The notes beneath the pieces are model-generated. The model was not told the DNA's origin. It saw only the letters and a program-made list of their open reading frames with translations, and made no database searches. From NCBI RefSeq assembly GCF_963583255.1, contig NC_084811.1, positions 15,642,088 to 15,706,087 of the forward strand: a stretch of 64,000 nucleotides of DNA. The letters are read 5' to 3'. This document shows positions 1 through 9,173 of this stretch, piece by piece; within the stretch, counting starts at the first letter, position 1, and every line of letters begins with the position of its first letter. Origin of the DNA: Pyrus communis. Its lineage: Eukaryota; Streptophyta; Magnoliopsida; Rosales; Rosaceae. The position numbers and the translations under genes were made by a program.

Positions 1-817
1 ATCATTAATTCTCAACACTCCAAGTTAATTAGGTCCGCTTAAATTAACCGTCAAGTTTTCCTTAAGTTAATGAATTGGATGATTGCATACGACAACCCAA
101 AGCATTCCTCACAAGTTCCCTACATGAATTGCATAATAGAGATACAAGCAAGAATCATTAAGTTCTTTGAAAACTATAAGTGTTGACGAGGCATTCGTTA
201 CTATGATTGCATGAAACTTATGCCAAGAATTCGTTTAACGCGATTGTTTATAAGCAACCTCCACTACTTGTGAATATAAGTTCATAACGATTAGGTGAAA
301 TTCACTTATATTCTAGCGTCAAATTCATGCATGAAAATTAAGTGTGCACTCTCAATAAACATACATAAATAGGTTATCAATAAAACAGTTAAACAAATTG
401 AATTCACAACTTATGAAACGTAATTAGAAGTAATCAAATCAAAATGCAAGCATAAACATATATTTCGAATCACCCCCTAGCTAAAGGGGGGGTTTAGTTC
501 CTCATACAAAACAAAGAGAATTGAAATTAAACATTGAAATCAAAGAAACGCCTAAACATTCCAACAACTCAAACTTGAATTGTATGAACGTTTAGGCTCT
601 CTTCTCTTCCTCTTTATTGTAGCATAAGGTCTAGGGATAATTGGTTTGGGGGATGGAAGTGTGGAATGGAAGAGGAGTGGTGGAGAAGTGGAAGGGGAAT
701 GGAAAAATGGTGTTTGGATTATAAGGGGAGAGATGGGAAGCTCACGGCTAGGGAAGGGAGAATGTGTTTGTAATGTGTTGTGTATGAAATGAGATGTCCA
801 TGAATGAATGAATGCAA

Positions 818-830
818 GGGTATTTATAGG
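818..830 (-). promoter_or_regulatory. LTR TATA box (element A 3' LTR)
   Basis: On the minus strand it reads CCTATAAATACCC. The same box recurs at the same place, between the U3 tandem repeats and R/U5, in the other L1-type LTRs (for example 34345-34357 and 61283-61295). By analogy with plant LTRs it is the likely core promoter of the genomic RNA; transcription has not been shown. Confidence 0.65.
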
Positions 831-862
831 AGTAGTGGAGGGAACATATGGCTATGTCATTT

Positions 863-1136
863 GTAGGTGAAGTAGGTGGATGTTGTAGGTGAAGTAGGTG
901 GATGTTGTAGGTGAAGTGGATGTTGTAGGTGAAGTAGGTGGATGTTGTAGGTGAAGTGGATGTTGTAGGTGAAGTAGGTGGATGTTGTAGGTGAAGTGGG
1001 TGGATGTTGTAGGTGAAGTAGGTGGATGTTGTAGGTGAAGTGGGTGGATGTTGTAGGTGAAGTGGGTGGATGTTGTAGGTGAAGTAGGTGGATGTTGTAG
1101 GTGAAGTGGATGTTGTAGGTGAAGTAGGTGGATGTT
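863..1136 (-). repeat. U3 minisatellite, 13 units
   Basis: Head-to-tail units of GTAGGTGAAGTAGGTGGATGTT (22 bp, ten copies counting the GTGGGTGG variant) alternate with an 18-bp form lacking the inner GTAG (three copies). Downstream (1137-1260) is a degenerate array of GATAAGTGATAAGTG. Both lie upstream of the TATA box in LTR sense, the usual position for U3 enhancer repeats. Confidence 0.95.
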
Positions 1137-1621
1137 ATGTTAAGTGATAAGTGATAAGTGATATGATATGTGGTTATGATATGATAAGTGGTTAAGTGGT
1201 GATGATAAGTGATAAGTGATTAAGTGATATGATATGTGGTGATGATAAGTGATAAGTGCATGTGGGTTAACTAATGAAGGAAATGCATGTGCAATGACAA
1301 TGTGTTAGAATGGATGTGTGTTATGCATGGCATGATTGGGATTAGGAAAGGTTTAAATGTCCTAAAACTAAAGAGAACAAGGTTCCAACACTTTGGCTCC
1401 AATTAGGTCTTCAATTTCGTCCAACACTTTGGCTTCAAGCATAAGCTATCCGTCCTTAGCCCAAAAGTGCTCCAAAAGTCTCCAAAATGCATCTTTTTGC
1501 TCCTTTAGCCCTTTGGACCTACAAACACACGAAAATAGCTTAAAGTACTAAAATAACTAAAGAAACATAACGTAAATGTACGAGAACAAGCCATTTAAGT
1601 CGCATAAATATGCTCCTATCA

Positions 1622-1637
1622 AATACCCCCACACTTA
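1622..1637 (-). promoter_or_regulatory. Polypurine tract of element A
   Basis: On the minus strand AAGTGTGGGGGTATT directly precedes the LTR terminus TGATAGG. A G-rich purine run touching the U3 end is the expected primer site for plus-strand DNA synthesis. Confidence 0.85.
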
Positions 1638-3470
1638 GCTTTTGCTAGTCCTCGAGCAAAACAGAAAAACAAAACAAAAAGAACAAAACACAACCTACAC
1701 CTTCCAACAATCGTATCAGGGACTTCCAATGCACATGACAAGTTAAAAATCATTATTCTCACAGATTTGAGCCATCTTTACACTTAAGTACATTCTTAAT
1801 CATAGTCACCACATACTAGTTCACAATTAAGCATTTAAAACCATGTTTTGAATGTAGTAACATGACTTTAGAGAATTCCCTCAATTTCTTACTAGATGTA
1901 CTCTCGTTTTTCACACAGATTTTCTGACTACACACCCTGCACTAGGTATATGTGAGAAGATTGATGTAAACATGTAGACGAACACTCACATATGTTATAA
2001 TAAGGAAAGCATTTTCTGGAGTTAATAAGCATGTTTAGATATGATCTCATGAATGGAATGCTACTACTTAGACGCGAGAACCAGTGACACCATAAGCTCA
2101 TACCAAGTTCAAACTCCACAATTGAAATACATAACACTCAATATAGAAGTCAAGGGTTGTAACGGGGCTTGGGGTAATTGGCTAAAAATGAAAGGTAAGG
2201 ATAACAAACGTTCTTCAAGCAATAGTGAGCAAAGTATTGAATTAGGCACTTAGAATTTCCTTTAGAATGCAGAAGTCAACTTTGATCACCCAAGGGGGAA
2301 TTACACAGAACTTAGGGCCATATTCATTTTTTTTTGGACCCTTTCTTCAACCATCAACGCTCGTGAGTTCATTTTCACTTATTTTCATTTTTTTTTTTAA
2401 GCTCTTTTTTCTTTCTTTCTTTTTTTTTTTCTTTTCTTTTTCTTTTCTTTTGAATCTCAAAACATAAACACTTAAACATTCTCTCCCCCACACTTATTTT
2501 CTTTCATAATGTAACTCAAAAGGAATTCAATTAAGTCATGCTCACTATCTTTTAAGAACAAGGGTGGGGATTGTCCTAAACTAGGCTAGGTGAGGAAAAT
2601 GTGGGTAAACAAAGAATAAAGGCTAAACAAGGCTCAACGGGGTTAAAACTTACAACATATACGAAGTATGAGAAGTAAGGCTATTTGGCTATGGTGGTGG
2701 TCATTACACAACTTCTTCTTGAATATGTGTTATGCAAATCAATAACATGCTTTGAATGAAATGGGCATGAGTTCTAGCATTTAGTTCTATCATGATACAA
2801 TTGCATTCTAAGTAGCAACCAAGCAAGGAATAATGAGATCATGCAACAACTTTAGAAAATAAAGAATCACAGAAAATAACTCTCCAAAGAAAGTAATGGC
2901 TCGAGTCTCACAGGGATGTAGCGTTTGTTTGAGTTTCTTCCTTCAAGCATGTTACAAAAACGAATTTTTCTTTTATGATTGCATGTGAAGTCATACATTA
3001 TAACCATAATCAAGCATATACCAAGAGTAAATCAAACTTTTCTCTATGTTTATAACTCTTTCTAACCGTCATGCAATTATAAACCAAATCCTTATCATTG
3101 TGTTGGAAGGTACCCTAAGACACAAACACACAAAAACGACTTTTAAAACAACTCTTTTTGGGTTTTTCAAAACAATTTTTCAAATTTTTATGGGATTTTC
3201 GAATTATAAAACAAAACACACTAAAACACTCTAAAACAACTTAAAAACACCTTAAAACAGCAAGGAACAACATTAGAAGTTATGGTGGATAAAACCCTAC
3301 GAATTTGCATCAAAACACTTTAGTTACCCCCCCACACTTAAATCAAACATTGTCCTCAATGTTTTAAGCATAGATTCACACAAAACATAAGTAAACACAC
3401 AAAAAGCAACTAAACATTTTAAACATGGCATAATGTAATTAACAAAAAGAAGAGTTTAGGGACGCAAATC
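1638..3470 (-). other. 3' noncoding region of element A
   Basis: No coding frame is conserved here. The stretch matches the regions upstream of the PPT in F (38509-40360), G (46690-48510) and the pol-bearing element (17090-18860), so it is a family 3' untranslated region. It contains a C/T-rich microsatellite (2384-2452) and two further AAGTGTGGGGG boxes on the minus strand, near 2482-2497 and 3326-3341. Confidence 0.8.
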
Positions 3471-4686
3471 TGGTTATGGAGTGTAAATTCCCTCTTCTCC
3501 TTGGTGATTGCATTGAGGCTTTGATCTTTGTGATTCCACAGGCTTACTCTTGAACTGGTTTCTGCCCATCGTTGATTTTCCTTTGTGCTACTTCTTGAAC
3601 TGGGCAGCAGGATGGTTCTTTTGGTTTCCCCCGAAGGTCTGAGCTTCCTCCTGTTATCTGTTTCTTTGTTCAATCTTTGCAGGAGTGGTCCCTTCTCTGG
3701 AAGTGTATCAACCGTTGAAGATGACTACTCGAGAGCAACGCTAGGTAAGCAATCAGGAATAGATTCCAGGCAGTTGGCTCCAGATCGGAAGACTGACTCC
3801 AAGTGCCGGCTGATTGCTTCTTTTACTTTGCCATGCAAGTAAGAACAAGGACAAAGAAAAAGACAGGGAAAGAGCATGATATGAGATACTTTTGCTTTTG
3901 ACCTTGATGATATGAGATACCTTTGCTTTGAAGAAGCGGTGAATGAATCAGCACATGCTTCAATCCGCCGTTTCCTCCTGGGTCATATGTACTCCAGGCA
4001 TCTGGTATCATCTTTGGGGAAGAAGAAAGAATTGAGTATTTTGAAAGGCTTTGCTGGGAGTGCGCCCTCAGAGGTGAGGGAGAGTTGGGCATTTTCTTCA
4101 GGTTTGCCCTGCCATAAAAGACGAAGGTCGACATATATAGAGATAATATCAAGTGGTGGTACTTTTTACCCTTGTCGACAAACGTTTTGATCCCGCAAAT
4201 CCGGTTCTTTGAAATAGTGGCGCCTCTTCGATCTTTGAATACGCCTCTTCAATTTCTGAGCAGGCGCCCCTTCGATTTCTGAACGACGCCCCTTCGCTTT
4301 CTGAACGACACATGGTAGTGCAGATGCGGCTCCTTTTGACAAAGCTGCACGCGTCTTCTGAAAAGCAGAGAAAGCGTCGCCGAACTTTGCGCTTGTCGGC
4401 TAAAGATGTGTAGATGCGATGATGGCCTCCACGTGTTTTCAGCTTTGTCAGAAATCTTTTGACAAAGTTGAACACGTTTTCTTGAAAAGCCGAGGGGGCG
4501 TCGCCTAAATTACGCCGGAAAATCCGGCTCTTTGAATCGGTGGACGCGTCGTCTTGGCTTTTTATAGAGCTATCAATCACCCCAACACACACACTCTGAA
4601 GATTTCCCATTCCTGAAACTCGACTCCGGCCCTTTGTGAAATTTTAACTCCATCCACCCCTTCTCTTTGAACATCGTTGAAAAAAA
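3471..4686 (+). promoter_or_regulatory. Promoter-like upstream region of the antisense ORF
   Basis: This GC-richer block is present in A, F and G but absent from the pol element, so it travels with the antisense ORF. It holds four imperfect ~23-bp repeats of the type CGCCCCTTCGATTTCTGAA (about 4211-4309), a CACGTG core in the ACGTGTTTTCAGC segment (4430-4443), and a TATA-like TTTTTATAGAG (4559-4569) about 120 bp before the ATG. A possible 3' splice site (TTTGTTCAATCTTTGCAG) ends near 3681. The short ORFs that can be drawn on either strand look incidental. Confidence 0.55.
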
Positions 4687-5343
4687 ATGGCAAACTCATC
4701 GAACCTTAGCTTAGATTTGAGTCTCAGCAGCGATCCGGTTGCGCCCCGTCAAGGTAATGTATGGCGCCCTTCTTTTTTATCTTCTAACGGTCCTCTTTCA
4801 GGTGAAGACTCTGTGATGCAGGACGCCACAACAGCTACAATAGTAGCTAAAAACCTCCTCACTCCAAAAGATAGTAGGCTGCTGTCAGGACGGTCCGATG
4901 AGTTGGCCGTTCAAGAGTCCCTCGCACTTAGTGTTCAGTGTGCGAGTTCTGTGTCCAACATGGGCCAACGCCTGCTTGCTCGGTCCCGCCAAGTGGAATC
5001 GTTGATGGCAGAGCTGGAAAGACTTAAGCAAGAGATCCAGCAGCTTAAGTACGAGAATAGAAGTTTGCATGTGCTTGCAAATAACTATTCGTCGGGGATG
5101 AAGAGGAAGCTTGATGAGCTGCAAGAATCTGAGGGTCGAATTCACAGTGACCGTCAAAGGCTTGCGTCTTATCTCCAGAGGCACCTTTTTCCTGGGTCAT
5201 CCAGCGCTTGGCCAAGTATTGAGGCCTGGAATGCTCTAGCTCCGATGCCTCCCGCTCCGATGGCTTCCGCTCCGATGCCTCCCGCTTCTATGCCTTCCGC
5301 ATCTGCGCCTCGTAGTGGGGCTTCACGCAAACAACCTTTGTGA
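4687..5343 (+). CDS. Antisense ORF of element A: coiled-coil protein with EAR-like motif
   Basis: A 218-residue intronless ORF on the strand opposite to the element's gag-like gene. The start is the ATG at 4687, preceded by an A run and shared by all copies. The N terminus contains L7-S-L-D-L-S-L13, matching the LxLxL pattern of plant EAR repression motifs. Residues ~92-165 are rich in E, K, L and Q with heptad-like spacing, a predicted coiled coil, and include a small basic patch (KRK, 139-141). Residues ~185-208 are APMPP/ASMPS-type repeats varying in copy number between elements, and the tail is basic. Not recognised as an enzyme. Extra antisense ORFs are known from Tat-type Ty3/gypsy elements; homology to those is not shown. 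Function unknown. Sister copies are at 9174, 41576, 44797 and 63813. Confidence 0.8.
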   Translation: MANSSNLSLDLSLSSDPVAPRQGNVWRPSFLSSNGPLSGEDSVMQDATTATIVAKNLLTPKDSRLLSGRSDELAVQESLALSVQCASSVSNMGQRLLARSRQVESLMAELERLKQEIQQLKYENRSLHVLANNYSSGMKRKLDELQESEGRIHSDRQRLASYLQRHLFPGSSSAWPSIEAWNALAPMPPAPMASAPMPPASMPSASAPRSGASRKQPL

Positions 5344-5382
5344 AGCTCCACCTTTCTCCATGTTTAGTATCTTTCTTTTTTC

Positions 5383-5403
5383 TTTTTTTTTTTTTTTTTT
5401 TTT
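5383..5403. repeat. T/A homopolymer between convergent ORFs
   Basis: A 21-base T run separates the stops of the antisense ORF (plus) and the gag-like ORF (minus). The same site carries 23 bases in B, 40 in G and at least 28 in H. On the gag strand it follows TGATTTTATTTATGTTAATA, giving it the look of a poly(A) tail. Confidence 0.85.
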
Positions 5404-5419
5404 ATTAACATAAATAAAA

Positions 5420-6487
5420 TCAAACGGCATGAAATTGGTCCTTGAATGGAAGGTGATACTTGAAGTGAACCGGCAGTGGTTTGAATTCTAGTGTAGGTGC
5501 CTGATTCAAAAAAAATAGCAAGTTAGTATAAAATCTAATGGAATTTGGAAAAAAAAACTTACTTGTTTTGTCCGATAAGAACTCAATGACAAACACCACT
5601 CCTTTGAAAGTTTCAGGGATATTGGATTTGGCCAGATTGCAAGTGATGGTTATGACTTGTCCAATGTCATCAAATTTAACTTCTTTGGATTTTGTGGTTT
5701 CAAGAACGTCCTCTTTGATGAATTCATGACATTCCTTACTTGTCACCTTTGGAAGGGCTTCCAAGTGTCTTTTTTCACCTTCTTCTTCCTTGGAAGTCAT
5801 GAATCTTGGAACAGGGTTAAAAATAATGAAATTTGGAACAACCATACCTGTATTAGATGGCATAGGAGCAATAGGTGCCTCCGGTAAAGGTGTTTCCACC
5901 CTTTCCGTGGGTTGGGTGTATTCCTCTTCCTTGTGATTTGATTTTGATGGTTGAGGGTCCGTTCCAACCTCCTTGTCACTTCTCAACATGATTTCCTTGG
6001 CAATTTCAAATTCTCCCTTCGGATTTGCAATGGTTGAACTAGGGAGTTCGCCTTGGTCTCGAAACTGTCCTACGAACTCCGCGATCTGCCCAATTTGCTT
6101 ATCCAAGTGGTCCAACCTTTGTGGTGGCTGCATAGGCGTTGAATAGAACTCCTCATATGGCTGCCAATATCCTTCTTGTTGAGCCTCATTGTCTTGAATT
6201 TGTGAGCCCTGCACCAAACAAATTAATTCATTAAGCTTTTGATTATAATCTATTGACGAACTTGAGTTTGGTTGGGCATATTGAATATGAGGTTGTGGTG
6301 GCTGCCAATATCCTCCTTGTTGAGCATTTTGAGGTTCCCACCACATAGAGTTTGAATGATCACTCCAATCCGAATTGTAAGTATTGGAAAACACGTTATT
6401 CCTTGATTGAAGATTAGATATATCAACTCTTTGCATTTGGGACCTTTCCATGAGCTGTGACAAAAGAGAAGCGTTATCAAGTGCCAT
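5420..6487 (-). CDS. Gag-like ORF of element A (gag C-terminal part fused to pre-RT linker)
   Basis: A 355-residue ORF starting at the ATG at 6487-6485, about 90 bp after the PBS. It begins MALDNASLLSQLMERSQ and has two WQP(Y)-type proline/glutamine blocks (about 60-75 and 107-123). A LDKQIGQIAEFV segment (128-139) and an LRSDKEV motif (168-174) then follow. The last two resemble the region after the zinc knuckle of Athila/Tat gag (usually LRSGK). The end, APTLEFKPLPVHFKY, resembles the linker just before RT in those polyproteins. No capsid domain, CCHC knuckle, protease or RT is visible, so this is a deletion derivative, possibly not functional as gag. A splice-like segment lies at 5501-5562. 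Confidence 0.75.
   Translation of the reverse strand: MALDNASLLSQLMERSQMQRVDISNLQSRNNVFSNTYNSDWSDHSNSMWWEPQNAQQGGYWQPPQPHIQYAQPNSSSSIDYNQKLNELICLVQGSQIQDNEAQQEGYWQPYEEFYSTPMQPPQRLDHLDKQIGQIAEFVGQFRDQGELPSSTIANPKGEFEIAKEIMLRSDKEVGTDPQPSKSNHKEEEYTQPTERVETPLPEAPIAPMPSNTGMVVPNFIIFNPVPRFMTSKEEEGEKRHLEALPKVTSKECHEFIKEDVLETTKSKEVKFDDIGQVITITCNLAKSNIPETFKGVVFVIEFLSDKTSKFFFPNSIRFYTNLLFFLNQAPTLEFKPLPVHFKYHLPFKDQFHAV
5501..5562 (-). other. Intron-like segment in gag-like ORF (62 nt)
   Basis: On the minus strand it begins GTAAGT after ACAA, contains TATACTAAC, then a T-rich tract, and ends TTCAG. All four plant splice signals are present and recur in B, G and H. The unspliced frame is open here, and 62 nt is below the usual plant intron minimum. 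Confidence 0.4.
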
Positions 6488-6575
6488 GTTGTTCTTAACA
6501 AACAAAACACAAATAAAAACTAAATCTAAAAGACAATACAGAAACAAACAATCCAAGGGATTAGCAAATTTTCTA

Positions 6576-6594
6576 ATCCCCGGCAACGGCGCCA
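6576..6594 (-). promoter_or_regulatory. Primer binding site, tRNA-Asp type
   Basis: On the minus strand TGGCGCCGTTGCCGGGGAT lies 5 nt after the LTR end. It complements the 3' 19 nt of plant tRNA-Asp including CCA. Athila-like elements commonly use this primer. Confidence 0.92.
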
Positions 6595-6599
6595 AAATT

Positions 6600-8577
6600 T
6601 GGTGCGAGATTTATACGCGCACAAATTAAACCCTCTTTTCGTCAAATTGTAGTATATGTGCAAGTAGGGATCGTTCTGGACCGGGGATTAGGAGGGATTG
6701 TTAATCACTTGGATTTGATTCAAAAACATAAAAACACAATATAAAACACTAAACTAGACTCAAAGAATTCAAAAATACTTTAAAACATAAACTAAACAGA
6801 TTCTAAGCATTAAAGAACAAGAAAGTAAAGGGGGGTTTAGGTTTTACGAAAATTGAAATAACGAAACAAGTTAATAAACTAGACAGAATGTAAATATGAA
6901 TGTGATGGAATTGAATGGATGAATGCTAGCTAAGGGGTTCATCTCCATACATGTTATACTTGCATAATAAAACGATTTCCAATTGCATTTCAATAAATCA
7001 TTAATTCTCAACACTCCAAGTTAATTAGGTTCGCTTAAATTAACCGTCAAGTTTTCCTTAAGTTAATGAATTGGATGATTGCATACGACAACCCAAAGCA
7101 TTCCTCACAAGTTCCCTACATGAATTGCATAATAGAGATACAAGCAAGAATCATTAAGTTCTTTGAAAACTATAAGTGTTGACGAGGCATTCGTTACTAT
7201 GATTGCATGAAACTTATGCCAAGAATTCGTTTAACGCGATTGTTTATAAGCAACCTCCACTACTTGTGAATATAAGTTCATAACGATTAGGTGAAATTCA
7301 CTTATATTCTAGCGTCAAATTCATGCATGAAAATTAAGTGTGCACTCTCAATAAACATACATAAATAGGTTATCAATAAAACAGTTAAACAAATTGAATT
7401 CACAACTTATGAAACGTAATTAGAAGTAATCAAATCAAAATGCAAGCATAAACATATATTCGAATCACCCCCCAACCAAGGGGGAGTTTAGTTCCTTATG
7501 ATACAAAACAAAGAGAATCAAAGAAACACCTAAACATTCCAACAACTCAAACTTGAATTGTATGAACGTTTAGGCTCTCTTCTCTTCCTCTTTATTGTAG
7601 CATAAGGTCTAGGGATAATTGGTTTGGGGGATGGAAGTGTGGAATGGAAGAGGAGTGGTGGAGAAGTGGAAGGGGAATGGAAAAATGGTGTTTGGATTAT
7701 AAGGGGAGAGATGGGAAGCTCACGGCTAGGGAAGGGAGAATGTGTTTGTAATGTGTTGTGTATGAAATGAGATGTCCATGAATGAATGAATGCAAGGGTA
7801 TTTATAGGAGTAGTGGAGGGAACATATGGCTATGTCATTTGTAGGTGAAGTAGGTGGATGTTGTAGGTGAAGTGGATGTTGTAGGTGAAGTAGGTGGATG
7901 TTGTAGGTGAAGTGGATGTTGTAGGTGAAGTAGGTGGATGTTGTAGGTGAAGTGGGTGGATGTTGTAGGTGAAGTAGGTGGATGTTGTAGGTGAAGTGGG
8001 TGGATGTTGTAGGTGAAGTGGGTGGATGTTGTAGGTGAAGTAGGTGGATGTTGTAGGTGAAGTGGATGTTGTAGGTGAAGTAGGTGGATGTTATGTTAAG
8101 TGATAAGTGATAAGTGATATGATATGTGGTTATGATATGATAAGTGGTTAAGTGGTGATGATAAGTGATAAGTGATTAAGTGATATGATATGTGGTGATG
8201 ATAAGTGATAAGTGCATGTGGGTTAACTAATGAAGGAAATGCATGTGCAATGACAATGTGTTAGAATGGATGTGTGTTATGCATGGCATGATTGGGATTA
8301 GGAAAGGTTTAAATGTCCTAAAACTAAAGAGAACAAGGTTCCAACACTTTGGCTCCAATTAGGTCTTCAATTTCGTCCAACACTTTGGCTTCAAGCATAA
8401 GCTATCCGTCCTTAGCCCAAAAGTGCTCCAAAAGTCTCCAAAATGCATCTTTTTGCTCCTTTAGCCCTTTGGACCTACAAACACACGAAAATAGCTTAAA
8501 GTACTAAAATAACTAAAGAAACATAACGTAAATGTACGAGAACAAGCCATTTAAGTCGCATAAATATGCTCCTATCA
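6600..8577 (-). repeat. 5' LTR of element A
   Basis: A 1,978-bp LTR from TGGTGCG (variant of TGATGCG) to CTCCTATCA, bounded by the PBS on one side and host LTR on the other. It has 12 minisatellite units (7841-8092). The block at about 7455-7535 is unlike its own 3' LTR (458-545) and instead matches the LTR near 53190-53270, so the pair is mosaic. Confidence 0.93.
7841..8092 (-). repeat. U3 minisatellite, 12 units
   Basis: Nine 22-bp and three 18-bp units in the same order as in the 3' LTR but one unit fewer. A GATAAGTG-type array follows to about 8215. Confidence 0.95.
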
Positions 8578-8923
8578 GTTAGTTTAGTGTTTTATATTGT
8601 GTTTTTATGTTCTTGAGTCAAGTTATTACTTAATTTCGTCCAAATTAGTGTTTGTGCTCAAATCTGCCCAGAAAGTGGTTTTTAGGCAGATTTGAGTGTG
8701 TTTGTGTTGTTTTGAGTCTTTTGGTTTGTCTTAGTGTTTTAAAGTTTAGTTTTGCATTCTTTGAGTCTAGTATAGTGTTTCATATTGTTATTTTACGTTT
8801 TTAAGTCAAATCCAAGTGGTTAACAATCCCTCCTAATCCCCGGTCCAGAACGATCCCTACTTATATCTATACTACAATTGTCAAAAAGAGGGTTTAATTT
8901 GTGTGCGTATAAATCTCGCATCA
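8578..8923 (+). repeat. 3' end of a plus-strand LTR
   Basis: A 346-bp U5-side fragment ending ...TCTCGCATCA, matching 24238-24581. Element A cut it in two, and its other part lies left of the window. It ends inside the internal region of element B, and CCTCC at 8924 is the expected right-hand TSD copy. Confidence 0.85.
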
Positions 8924-9173
8924 CCTCCACGTGTTTTCAGCTTTGTCAGAAATCTTTTGACAAAGTTGAACGCGTTTTCTGAAAAGCCGAGGGAGCGTCG
9001 CCTAAATTACGCCGGAAAATCCGGCTCTTTGAATTGGTGGACGCGTCGTCTTGGCTTTTTATAGAGCTATCAATCACCACAACAAACACTCTCTGAAGAT
9101 TTCCCATTCTTGAAGATCGACTCCGGCCCTTTGAAATTTAACTCCATCCCTTTTCTTTGAACACTTTTGAAAA
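8924..9173 (+). promoter_or_regulatory. Truncated promoter-like region of antisense ORF in B
   Basis: The last 250 bp of the upstream block described at 3471-4686 remain. They start at CCTCCACGTG and include the TATA-like TTTTTATAGAG at 9056-9066. The upstream 23-bp repeats were separated by the LTR insertion. Confidence 0.5.

Larger units (their letters stand above)
1..1621 (-). repeat. 3' LTR of element A, partial
   Basis: The stretch matches the LTR at 6600-8577 almost throughout and ends in ...GCTCCTATCA, the reverse complement of the U3 start TGATAGGAGC. The PPT complement follows directly. Its U5 end lies outside the window. It carries 13 minisatellite units against 12 in the 5' LTR. 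Confidence 0.93.
1..8577 (-). mobile_element. Element A: non-autonomous Athila/Tat-like LTR retrotransposon, left end cut by window
   Basis: Read on the minus strand this is 5'LTR (8577-6600), PBS, gag-like ORF, A/T tract, antisense ORF, 3' noncoding DNA, PPT and a 3' LTR that runs off the window at base 1. Base 1 aligns with base 6997 of the 5' LTR, so about 397 bp of the 3' LTR lie outside. It interrupts a plus-strand LTR, whose remainder resumes at 8578 with GTTAG, the expected TSD; its partner is outside. No protease, RT or integrase is present, so mobility would depend on another element. Confidence 0.9.

Noticed and set aside
863..1136. Regular repeats resembling a CRISPR array
   Set aside because: Units are contiguous without unique spacers, and the context is an LTR of a plant element. 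It is a minisatellite.
1928..2253. Small ORFs of 62-71 codons repeated in 3' regions and LTRs (also 21682, 38808, 48011)
   Set aside because: They are short, overlap on both strands and have no domain. They recur only because the noncoding repeat recurs.
4149..4610. 153-codon ORF on the minus strand (also 45545-46006)
   Set aside because: It lies opposite the 23-bp repeats and TATA region of the antisense gene, has no recognisable domain, and does not begin after any sensible signal. In F the frame is not kept in the same form.
4687..5343. Antisense ORF as an ordinary host gene
   Set aside because: Five copies all sit at the same position inside elements between gag-like ORF and 3' region, so it is element-borne, whatever its ultimate source.
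6576..6594. ATCCCCGGCAACGGCGCCA could be the end of a tRNA-Asp gene
   Set aside because: No cloverleaf precedes it. It recurs 5 nt from LTR ends in every element, so it is the primer binding site.
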